Below are positions 9,371-16,188 of a DNA stretch of 64,000 bases, one piece after another. The stretch is from assembly GCF_014534745.1 (NCBI RefSeq), contig NZ_JACVVP010000025.1:39693-103692 (forward strand), read 5' to 3'. Under the pieces are notes generated by a model that was not told where the DNA came from, ran no database searches, and worked only from the letters and a program-made list of their open reading frames with translations. Position numbers and translations under genes: made by a program. The stretch comes from Flammeovirga sp. EKP202 (GTDB lineage: Bacteria > Bacteroidota > Bacteroidia > Cytophagales > Flammeovirgaceae). Each line of letters begins with the position of its first letter. The first letter of the stretch is position 1.

Positions 9371-10993
9371 TTAACGTGGAGGGTGTATTGAATTTAAATG
9401 CATCATTTGCATATTATGCTGATGCATCCACATTTGATGACGCATTAGATCATTTTGATTGGAGAAGAACCAATATTGACCATTAATATTTAATTTAAAT
9501 GGCAATACAAAAGTGGTTGGCTTCTTCATCGGTTTTGAATCAGCATATGACATTTTCAGTTTACCTTTCTTTCCTCCATTCAATAATTGCTCTTTTACAA
9601 AACTATTCACCTTTTTATCAAAATCAGTATTCGTCTTGTTCAGGATTTTATATTCTCTGATAATACCCATTTTATCTGTCCACACTTGCACCAAAATTGG
9701 CCTTAAAATAGGTTTATCACTAAGGAAAGAATCATCTATATACTTATCAAAAAGCTTATTTAGCTTTGCTACCTTTAAAGGATTTTTAGGATCAGTAATA
9801 TTGCTATATTCTTTACCTTTATGTTTGGTATATACCTCTTTCACCAAAAGATTTTCATTTCTTATCCTCTTTTTAGTGTTATCTAATACATCCATATAAT
9901 CTTTCCATTCTGCAAGACGGTCATCATCCATAAAATTAAAATAGCATTCTGTTGTATTATTCATCCTATCCTCTCGTAAATCATATTTATAAAGCAATTG
10001 ACCTTCATGATAAACTTTCCCACTTTTCATTTTGTCTCTATCATATAGCATTTTCATGACCAATTCACCATCAATAAAGAAAGAAGACGGGCCTTGTTTT
10101 TCTCCATTTTTTTTGGTGCTCCACTCTATGCTATAAACCTTTTGATCATCCAATGAATAATATTCTTCTGTATAGCTTCTGTCATTCAATGCCGTGATTA
10201 ATGAATAATATTTAAAAGACTCAGCTGTTTTTGTCTTTCTGAAATATTGGTCATAATACTCTTTTTTCTTATAGAAATGTCTATTTGTAACCAAAGCCAG
10301 ATTGATTAAAGCTCCAATATTCCCTTCATTCTCCTTATAGTTAATTTCATATCGCCCTATCATATTAGTGTAAAAATTCACCTTTTTGTGTTCGATGCTT
10401 TCGCTAGCAGCAATGACATTATCATAATCCACGAAACACTTTTTAATCATGGCATCGATTGATTCTTTTTGAGGGTTAATTTCCTCCCATCGCTCCTCCC
10501 CGCTTTTTTTTGCGATATATGTTTGGTGAAGAATAGATTTATCGTAATTATTATTATAGATTTTTGCAAATGTCGTACTATCAAGCTTGGCGATAAATTG
10601 CACAAAAGTTGGTCTTTCCCTTGTTCTACCTCTAAAGTGAATATTTTGAGCGACAAAAAAGGAATCCAATCCTACTTTCGCCCCTGAAAAGGTATCTTCA
10701 GACAATACTACTTCTGAACCTGTTTCATTTTTCATAACAAGTTTAGCATCTTCAAACTTCATTAATCGTTTTTTACTTGCACCATCCTTATAGTAAAAGA
10801 TAGAAGGCATATAATTACCAAGATCCTTTGAAATACTTACCGTCGGGGAATAAGAGATAGGATCGATGTAACCATGTATAGGCTGGCCTCCAGCATCAAA
10901 AAGCAACCCTACTTTTTGTTGTGCCTGAGTTTTGAAAGAGAGCATTACTAACATCATCAAAGAGGCTAATAATAAAAAAGTTTGCTTGTTCAT
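9371..10993 (-). CDS. Secreted protein with TonB-like C-terminal domain
   Basis: This 540-residue protein begins with a signal peptide (about residues 1-24, ending FKTQAQ). The middle is unrecognised, with one stretch resembling MORN-type repeats (FFIDGELVMKMLYDRDKMK, then KVYHEGQLLYKYD at about 305-345). The last 120 residues, with PILRPILVQVWTDKMG, REYKILNKT and FVLPFKLNING, resemble the C-terminal fold of TonB-type energy transducers common in Bacteroidetes. There is no N-terminal membrane anchor other than the signal peptide, so a periplasmic or outer-membrane role is more likely than true TonB function. It is transcribed alone, convergent with susCD. Function unknown. Confidence 0.8.
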   Translation of the reverse strand: MNKQTFLLLASLMMLVMLSFKTQAQQKVGLLFDAGGQPIHGYIDPISYSPTVSISKDLGNYMPSIFYYKDGASKKRLMKFEDAKLVMKNETGSEVVLSEDTFSGAKVGLDSFFVAQNIHFRGRTRERPTFVQFIAKLDSTTFAKIYNNNYDKSILHQTYIAKKSGEERWEEINPQKESIDAMIKKCFVDYDNVIAASESIEHKKVNFYTNMIGRYEINYKENEGNIGALINLALVTNRHFYKKKEYYDQYFRKTKTAESFKYYSLITALNDRSYTEEYYSLDDQKVYSIEWSTKKNGEKQGPSSFFIDGELVMKMLYDRDKMKSGKVYHEGQLLYKYDLREDRMNNTTECYFNFMDDDRLAEWKDYMDVLDNTKKRIRNENLLVKEVYTKHKGKEYSNITDPKNPLKVAKLNKLFDKYIDDSFLSDKPILRPILVQVWTDKMGIIREYKILNKTNTDFDKKVNSFVKEQLLNGGKKGKLKMSYADSKPMKKPTTFVLPFKLNINGQYWFFSNQNDLMRHQMWMHQHNMQMMHLNSIHPPR

Positions 10994-11358
10994 ATCAGTT
11001 TAAAAATTGGTAAATACTAGGACAGTAGAAATAGGTTAAAATACCGTGTACCATAATTGAAATTATGGGTATTTTGAAGCACAATAAAAACCATTTTACG
11101 AACCATAATTCTTCATTCTTCCCTCTTAACTCTTCCCTAAAAACATTTCTTTTGTTCTAGTTCTTATATAAGACAATCATAATGCAATTCTAAAGCTAAA
11201 TATTCAATTTACCAATAAGCGAAATCACTCCCCCAACACAACTTCCTAATCCTCAAACCAATAGCACTTTTTATCTATTTTTTAATAAAAATAGTTTCCA
11301 AAATCCATTGAAATAGCTAATTTTGTAGTCCACTTAAAAGAGAGTGGCCAGTTCACTT
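10994..11358. other. Intergenic spacer upstream of ssrA
   Basis: No gene is seen here. It must hold the promoter of the minus-strand secreted-protein gene, for which I find no clear -7 box, and the ssrA promoter near 11295-11325. Confidence 0.6.
11295..11325 (+). promoter_or_regulatory. Candidate ssrA promoter
   Basis: TTTC at 11295-11298 is followed after 19 nt by TAATTTTG at 11318-11325, a full match to the -7 consensus TAnnTTTG. The mature tmRNA begins about 33 nt further on. Confidence 0.55.
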
Positions 11359-11765
11359 GGGGTCGACTGGTTTTGACAGGCTGAGATTTTGCAAGTATAA
11401 GCATGCAGGCTCATGGGATGAGAGCCTTGAAAGATAATTCCAAAATCTAGTTGGCAACAATTCGTTTGCTATGGCTGCCTAGTCTCCCTTAGGGTTGTAG
11501 ACATCTGGGCTTAAATGGTTGAACGCGTATCGCGTTCCCGAGCTACATCGTCCTTTGCCTTGATCTTTGGGCGAAGAATCGGCGGTGCCGTAATCATTGA
11601 TCTAGTCGGATACCTGCTGTGGGTTGAAGATGAAGCTTTAAGCAGATAAGGATATATTTTGGTTGTTTCCGGCGGGATATATCACGAAAATTTAAGTGAA
11701 ACTAAGCATGTAGAAGGCTTGACAGTGTCCTTCTCTGGACGAGGGTTCGACTCCCTCCGACTCCA
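11359..11765 (+). ncRNA. ssrA: Transfer-messenger RNA (tmRNA)
   Basis: GGGGUCG at 11359-11365 pairs with CGACUCC at 11758-11764 to form the tRNA-like acceptor stem with one G-U pair, followed by discriminator A at 11765. The T-arm GGGUUCGACUCCC lies just before the 3' strand. The sequence continues CTA instead of CCA, so CCA must be added enzymatically. The tag frame at 11453-11482 encodes GNNSFAMAA and stops with TAG; the exact resume codon is uncertain and may lie one codon earlier. The RNA rescues stalled ribosomes with SmpB and marks nascent proteins for proteolysis. Its 3' end is the integration site of both downstream elements and remains intact. Confidence 0.95.
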
Positions 11766-11774
11766 CTAGAAACC
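11743..11774 (+). other. attL: Attachment site 1 (ssrA / element 1 left junction)
   Basis: A 32-bp core running from GGGTTCGACTCCC through CACTAGAAACC spans the tmRNA 3' end. It recurs exactly at 23558-23589 and with three changes at 63135-63166. Confidence 0.9.
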
Positions 11775-11803
11775 CACTTTATTAGCACATAAAGTGGGTT
11801 TTT
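11770..11803 (+). terminator. Terminator of ssrA supplied by element 1
   Basis: AAACCCACTTTA pairs perfectly with TAAAGTGGGTTT across an 8-nt loop, followed by T residues. It starts inside the attachment core, so most of it belongs to the inserted element. Confidence 0.85.
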
Positions 11804-11812
11804 GCATTAAAT

Positions 11813-11863
11813 AGGGGCTATATGAGGGGCTATTTATCTTTTGGGGTATGTTTTAGGGGCTAT
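11813..11863 (+). repeat. Arm-type integrase sites, element 1 left end
   Basis: AGGGGCTAT occurs at 11813, 11825 and 11855, with a degenerate copy near 11843. The first pair has the same 12-bp period as GAGGGGCTAT at 23431 and 23443 on the far side of the element. Repeats at both ends a short way inside the core are the pattern of tyrosine-recombinase arm sites. Confidence 0.65.
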
Positions 11864-12167
11864 TTCTTGGTAAAAGTTCTTGAATCAGAAAGTCAATCAA
11901 TTGACCTTCCAAATAATTGGTTTTTCTCATATTCTATTTTTCAACGTCACTTTTGGAAGTTTTCACCCTAAAATCACCCTGTTTTACCTTGATTTATACA
12001 GTCAAATGGACATAAATGGAAGTTTTCGTACTCAAAATGATTAAAAAACGGACATAAATGGAAAGGTTTGGAAATTTTCATTTTTACTATCAATCTGAAT
12101 ATCAATTTATTACATACTTTTCAAATGTATACCCCCCTATCCAAAAAATAAGGGCTAAACGAAACGT
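11864..12167. repeat. Element 1 left non-coding region with direct repeats
   Basis: No gene is visible. GGACATAAATGGA occurs at 12008-12020 and 12050-12062, 42 bp apart, and GGAAGTTTTC occurs near 11956 and 12018. These could be binding sites for an excision or replication protein of the element. A C6 run lies near 12129. Confidence 0.45.
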
Positions 12168-12968
12168 TTAAACCCTTTTTGTGCTTTTCACTTCTTCACA
12201 ATGCCTTTTAAAATCCTTGAATAACTCCTTATCACTTTTTTTCCTTAATCTTATTGGTTTCAAACCTCTTGCAATCAAATCTTTATTTAACTCTTTTGCT
12301 TTCTGAGTTTCCGTTAATGGCTTTGGAGTAAAAGGAAGTACATTTAATTTTCCTTTGCTTAAATCATCTAATATTTCAGATGAAAGCAAATTGAAGAATG
12401 TATTAATTATCACATTCACATCTCTTGCAGTAATCCCATGTATTTCTGCTGTTTCGTTTAAGTTTGACAACTTACAAATATCATGTTCAACATAAGTTCT
12501 AAAAACTTCAATATGTTCTTTATTCTGATGATGTGAATAAAATAACCTCTCTTTTAAAATTCGCCTTATGTAAAGTGTTTTTAATGTTAGGTTTTCTAAA
12601 ACAAAACTTTCACTAATTGGTATGTAACATCGAATAGCCTTATATAAATCTTCTTTTTTTAAATTTACTTTATAGCCATTGGGAAACAATCGAACATACT
12701 TTACATTATCCTTATGAAAGTTGTTTAAATCTCTATCAATAAATAATATTTGCCCTTTCCTTATTCTTTGTTTTTTGAACACCAATAAAACCAACTTTGG
12801 AACATTTATATATTTTCCTTTATGGAGTATATAAGGTTTATCTTTAATTAATGGAATAATGAATTTTTGTTTCTTCAAATGATACACCTTTCCGCTTTCA
12901 TTTACATAAATTTCTCTAAAATCTTTATGTGTTTTAAATCCTAATTTTTTTAATTCTTGTGCATTCAT
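12168..12968 (-). CDS. Protein with degenerate HNH/NUMOD4-like N-terminus
   Basis: This 266-residue basic protein has an N-terminal stretch like NUMOD4 (REIYVNESGKVYHLKKQKFI at about residues 19-38) and then a stretch with the spacing of an HNH_3 domain (VPKLVLLVF at 56-64, ILFIDRDLNNFHKDNVKYV at 74-92). The usual catalytic histidine pair is not in place, so it may be a DNA-binding relic of a homing-type nuclease. The C-terminal half (about 120-266) is helical and lysine-rich and not recognised. It is the last gene of the element 1 minus-strand array, preceded by a large hairpin at 12988-13064. Confidence 0.6.
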   Translation of the reverse strand: MNAQELKKLGFKTHKDFREIYVNESGKVYHLKKQKFIIPLIKDKPYILHKGKYINVPKLVLLVFKKQRIRKGQILFIDRDLNNFHKDNVKYVRLFPNGYKVNLKKEDLYKAIRCYIPISESFVLENLTLKTLYIRRILKERLFYSHHQNKEHIEVFRTYVEHDICKLSNLNETAEIHGITARDVNVIINTFFNLLSSEILDDLSKGKLNVLPFTPKPLTETQKAKELNKDLIARGLKPIRLRKKSDKELFKDFKRHCEEVKSTKRV

Positions 12969-12987
12969 GGTTATATTTGATAGAACA

Positions 12988-13064
12988 AACCACTAAGTAA
13001 AAAGAGCAGTACGGCTAGGCGACTCACACTCGTCAGGGGAGCAACCTTTTTACTTTAGTGGTTT
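12988..13064. other. Large imperfect hairpin with structured loop
   Basis: AACCACTAAGTAAAAAG at 12989-13005 is nearly complementary to CTTTTTACTTTAGTGGTT at 13047-13064, enclosing about 40 nt that are GC-rich against an AT-rich background. It lies between a stop codon (13078) and the next start (12968). On the minus strand it could act as a terminator, a leader element or a small RNA. Confidence 0.5.
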
Positions 13065-13077
13065 TATTTTTTCGTTC

Positions 13078-13713
13078 TTAGTAAGTGCTAAAAATAAGAT
13101 GCAATCTACCTTCTCTAACTCCATCCTTTATTGTTGCAGGGTTTGGAATAAATAAGTCTGGATGATCTTCAATATTAGTAGGGCTATTTATTGTAAAGTT
13201 TTCTAAAAACTCCCTTCCACTATTTCCTATAAATTTTTCCATACCATATTTCACGTAAATATCTCTTATAGTATGTAAGTCTTTTATAAATTCCTCCTCA
13301 CTATCTGATTGGGGTCTATAGGTGTATTTCTCCAATATTTCAGCATCTGAAAGCCTTGTAAATACACCTTCTTTTAAAGTCAACTCCGAAAAACTACGAC
13401 TGTTTTTATTTGCAACAATATCTTTTGCGAGATTAAAAACCTCTTCTTTAATATCACACATCTGAACATAAGCATCGGGCATCAACTTTGAGCTTTCAAT
13501 TATTTCAGCACATCCAATTTTTATTAATTCGCTAGCTAGTTTGTTACTGTTTGGAATTGAGAAAATCCAAGACCAATCAAACTTAAATCCATCAAACAGT
13601 TTATTTAATACGCTTTCAGCATGTCTATAAAACTGCAATTGGCTTTCCGCTTTATTTATTTCATGTTGTGCGTTGTATCTATCAATGAAATACGGTTTTC
13701 TTAACTTTCCCAT
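13078..13713 (-). CDS. Hypothetical protein
   Basis: This 211-residue protein has no signal peptide or membrane segment and no motif I recognise. It is predicted mostly helical, with basic residues at the start (GKLRKPYFIDRYNAQHEINKAESQLQFY). It sits in the element 1 minus-strand array between a small acidic protein upstream and the HNH-like gene downstream, so it is probably an accessory gene of the element. Confidence 0.55.
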   Translation of the reverse strand: MGKLRKPYFIDRYNAQHEINKAESQLQFYRHAESVLNKLFDGFKFDWSWIFSIPNSNKLASELIKIGCAEIIESSKLMPDAYVQMCDIKEEVFNLAKDIVANKNSRSFSELTLKEGVFTRLSDAEILEKYTYRPQSDSEEEFIKDLHTIRDIYVKYGMEKFIGNSGREFLENFTINSPTNIEDHPDLFIPNPATIKDGVREGRLHLIFSTY

Positions 13714-13812
13714 TTTATAAAAATTATTTTGTTTAAAATTGATTTAATGACGCAATGATTTACCCATTTTATTTGGTGGTGGTCTTATTTCCTTCATTTC
13801 CTCAATTCACTT

Positions 13813-14082
13813 TTAACTTAAAAATTCATTATTACCTCCCTCATTTTTAAGACCGTTCTCTAATTGGCTTCCTGTTGATAGTAACCCTATTAAGATTTCA
13901 CCTGCATAGTAGAAAACATCTTTTTCATTATCGCCCATAACATCGGGGTTGTAACCTTGCATGAGTTTTATTAATGATTCTTGCATTTTTACAAGTTCGT
14001 AAGCTTCACCAACTATTTTTATATTGATAATATTACGCTCAAAATCTTCACCTTGTCTTTTTTCTTTTCCTAAACTAATCAT
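13813..14082 (-). CDS. Small hypothetical protein
   Basis: This 89-residue helical protein has no recognised motif. It follows the membrane-protein gene after 49 nt and precedes the 211-residue gene by 99 nt, all on the minus strand. Coding status is moderately likely from its fit into the gene array. Confidence 0.5.
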   Translation of the reverse strand: MISLGKEKRQGEDFERNIINIKIVGEAYELVKMQESLIKLMQGYNPDVMGDNEKDVFYYAGEILIGLLSTGSQLENGLKNEGGNNEFLS

Positions 14083-14131
14083 TGTCTTTTCCTTTATTGG
14101 TTATGAAATTTTATTTTTAAACAGACCTGTT

Positions 14132-14974
14132 TTAAAATCCTATCACTTTTCTTTCTCCCTCTTTTCCTTCATAATTAGATAGCTGTTTCGCTTCTTTTAC
14201 CTGTTTGGGAGATAAACGAAACTCTTTCATTAAAAAGGAGAATTTACATTGTTTGGATTGGTTGATATGTTCCACCGCTAAGGCTATTCTTTGTTTGGTA
14301 CCTAATTCATCAACCGACTTATAAACCTGTTTTGGTTTTGGGTTTTCTTCCTCTTCATTTTCGTTTTTAAAAGCCTTTGAAACAGGTTTTAAAACAGGTT
14401 TAATACTTTCCTGTTCTTCTGATTGAATACAGCTAGAAGCGAGTAAGGACAACCCAATAAATATTAAACTGAATAGTCTGAATTGTTGTGCCTTCATTTC
14501 CGCTTTTTCTTCCATTTCTTCAAAACGTTTTAAACCGTACTGTATTCGGGTTTTCACCTCTTCAAGCTGTTCCGCTATCAAACGTTTACTTTCAACGTCT
14601 TGCCAACGCCTAGAGGTGCCAATTTTGGCTAATTGATGAAGGAGGTCTTTTTGTAATGCTTTGTCTTGGTCTAATTGGGTGCGGTCAACTGTATTTTGAT
14701 AGGTTACTTTCTCCACCCCTTCAAATTCCATAAATACCACTACTCCGAGAAGCACCACGGCTATAATTATGGATTGGTGTACATTCTTGGTTTTGATAAT
14801 CTCACGAATGGAGTAGATCAAATAGTAATGACTTAGTAAGGCAAGTACTACACTTGCTACTATACTTACCACCATAGAAAAGTGTATTTCTAGGTAATTG
14901 GCGACCACAAACACCGAGTATGTGAATGATATTAAAATGATTGTAATATGTGGTATGTTTCGTAAATTGCTCAT
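14132..14974 (-). CDS. Membrane protein with coiled coil and C-terminal HTH-like segment
   Basis: The start at 14974 (MSNLRNIPH) is preferred over an ATG 48 nt upstream because it follows the leader ACATAAAATCATG shared with two other element 1 genes. The 280-residue product has three hydrophobic segments near residues 9-30, 34-52 and 68-85, a charged coiled-coil stretch (about 100-160), a fourth hydrophobic segment (FRLFSLIFIGLSLLASSC, about 168-185) and a cytoplasmic tail ending in a helix-turn-helix-like stretch (FSFLMKEFRLSPKQVKEAKQL). The same layout occurs in the protein at 55137-56165 of element 2. Function unknown; a membrane-tethered DNA-binding or replication role is inference. Confidence 0.6.
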   Translation of the reverse strand: MSNLRNIPHITIILISFTYSVFVVANYLEIHFSMVVSIVASVVLALLSHYYLIYSIREIIKTKNVHQSIIIAVVLLGVVVFMEFEGVEKVTYQNTVDRTQLDQDKALQKDLLHQLAKIGTSRRWQDVESKRLIAEQLEEVKTRIQYGLKRFEEMEEKAEMKAQQFRLFSLIFIGLSLLASSCIQSEEQESIKPVLKPVSKAFKNENEEEENPKPKQVYKSVDELGTKQRIALAVEHINQSKQCKFSFLMKEFRLSPKQVKEAKQLSNYEGKEGERKVIGF

Positions 14975-15047
14975 GATTTTATGTTTACTATTTATGTAGT
15001 AAATGATTCCTTGGGCTTGCACCTTATTTTGTGGGGTGCAAGCCTTT

Positions 15048-15365
15048 TTAATGTCCTTCCTTTAATTTTATCTTATAGAAGGTTTCATATAATTTTTGCC
15101 TTTGCCCTTTTAGGTTTTCAACACCTTTTACTTTACAATACAATTCTCTGCAAATGCTATTCACCCTGTAATAAATGTTCTTTTTGATACTACATGTTTT
15201 CATAGAGTGGACGTAAATTGTATTCAAAAATTCCTTTTCATTACTCCAATTTTTAGTGATTTCTAAAAGCCTTTGACCAAAGGAAGATTTACACATCAAA
15301 GCGTAAAACTCTACTTTGTCAATTATTGGTTTGGCTTCCTGTTCAAATCTGTTTTTGTACTTCAT
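15048..15365 (-). CDS. Small hypothetical protein
   Basis: This 105-residue basic protein has no recognised motif. Its start lies 2 nt after the stop of the preceding gene (15368), which supports translation as part of the same operon. Confidence 0.5.
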   Translation of the reverse strand: MKYKNRFEQEAKPIIDKVEFYALMCKSSFGQRLLEITKNWSNEKEFLNTIYVHSMKTCSIKKNIYYRVNSICRELYCKVKGVENLKGQRQKLYETFYKIKLKEGH

Positions 15366-15367
15366 GA

Positions 15368-15646
15368 CTACTTTCTTTTTTTAACTTGAAATGGGAAATA
15401 ACCGTAAGTATCAGGGTAAGTAATACCCATAGTATTTTGAATGATAATCTTAAAGTTATCCTTACCTCTTTTTAATTCTTTGACCTCTTTCTTTCTAAGA
15501 GTTGCCCCTTTCAAATCAACTCCTAAAACTCTTTTAATCCTGTTGTTTTGAGAGGTTAGTATTCTAATGTCATTGCCATTGATACAGCTATCAATTACCC
15601 TCTTTAGATCTTCTAAGGCTGTTTTTTCTTCTTTGGTTAATCTCAT
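15368..15646 (-). CDS. Small hypothetical protein
   Basis: This 92-residue basic protein contains helical N-terminal sequence (MRLTKEEKTALEDLKRVI) and a basic middle. It starts 4 nt after the preceding stop and is followed 2 nt later by the next start, so it is clearly inside an operon. No function is recognised. Confidence 0.5.
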   Translation of the reverse strand: MRLTKEEKTALEDLKRVIDSCINGNDIRILTSQNNRIKRVLGVDLKGATLRKKEVKELKRGKDNFKIIIQNTMGITYPDTYGYFPFQVKKRK

Positions 15647-15650
15647 GATC

Positions 15651-15842
15651 TTATAAATTATACTTTGCTTTCATTACCTTAAATTGTTGATAGGCTTCAC
15701 TCACCGATTTATAAAAATGGTCTTCAATGCCTTTCCTTTCTTGTGTACCCGTCTTTGCGGTTGCTCCAGGGATGGTTTCCGTAAACCTTAGTGAAACATA
15801 ATGCCCCATGTGTTTGATGTGGGTATACTTTCTTTTCTTCAT
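15651..15842 (-). CDS. Small basic hypothetical protein
   Basis: The start at 15842 (MKKRKYTHIKH) is chosen over one 36 nt upstream because the preceding residues look like translated overlap. The product of 63 residues is basic. Its first 119 nt overlap, in another frame, the 3' end of the 154-residue gene at 15724-16188. One of the two frames must be non-functional over that stretch, or translation is coupled. Confidence 0.4.
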   Translation of the reverse strand: MKKRKYTHIKHMGHYVSLRFTETIPGATAKTGTQERKGIEDHFYKSVSEAYQQFKVMKAKYNL

Positions 15843-16188
15843 CGTTCTTTTGTTTTGGTTCTGAATAATCATATTCACCTATCCATTGGTATTTTTTTAT
15901 CCATTGTTCAAGGGCTTCAACCTTGGCTTTACTTTCAGTTTCGTTTAACTCGGTTCCTGTTTCAATCACCCATATTTCAAGGTGTTTTTGTTTTACAGCT
16001 TCATCATAAAAGTGTTGCCTTAAACATGTTGCGATAAGGGTATTACACATGTATTGATTGCCTTGGAAGTCTAATCCCTCATTGTTTTTGATTTTCTCCA
16101 AGTAGTATTCTAGTTTGGAACCCTCAATACATTCATTCCCTAAGTCTTTTAAACACTCCTTGTATAAATTATTTTCTTCGTGTTTCAT
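15724..16188 (-). CDS. Hypothetical protein
   Basis: This 154-residue protein overlaps the stop of the rep gene by 4 nt, typical of translational coupling. The first 115 residues look like normal helical protein (YLEKIKNNEGLDFQGNQYMC). The last 38 are read across the start of the following gene in another frame, so the true end may have been lost by a frameshift. No family is recognised. Confidence 0.45.
   Translation of the reverse strand: MKHEENNLYKECLKDLGNECIEGSKLEYYLEKIKNNEGLDFQGNQYMCNTLIATCLRQHFYDEAVKQKHLEIWVIETGTELNETESKAKVEALEQWIKKYQWIGEYDYSEPKQKNDEEKKVYPHQTHGALCFTKVYGNHPWSNRKDGYTRKERH

Noticed and set aside
9513..9899. A 128-codon hydrophobic frame on the plus strand
   Set aside because: It is antisense to the secreted protein with the TonB-like domain, and its hydrophobicity reflects the complementary codons.
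12126..12134. C6 run as a second phase-variable tract
   Set aside because: It is short, lies outside any gene and is not in a recognisable promoter.
13028..13040. CUGACGAG on the minus strand, resembling the hammerhead ribozyme core CUGANGA
   Set aside because: The required GAAA after stem II and a cleavage-site stem are missing, so this is a chance match.
15048..15187. Plus-strand reading frame at 14981-15187
   Set aside because: It runs opposite to well-packed minus-strand genes and has no independent support.
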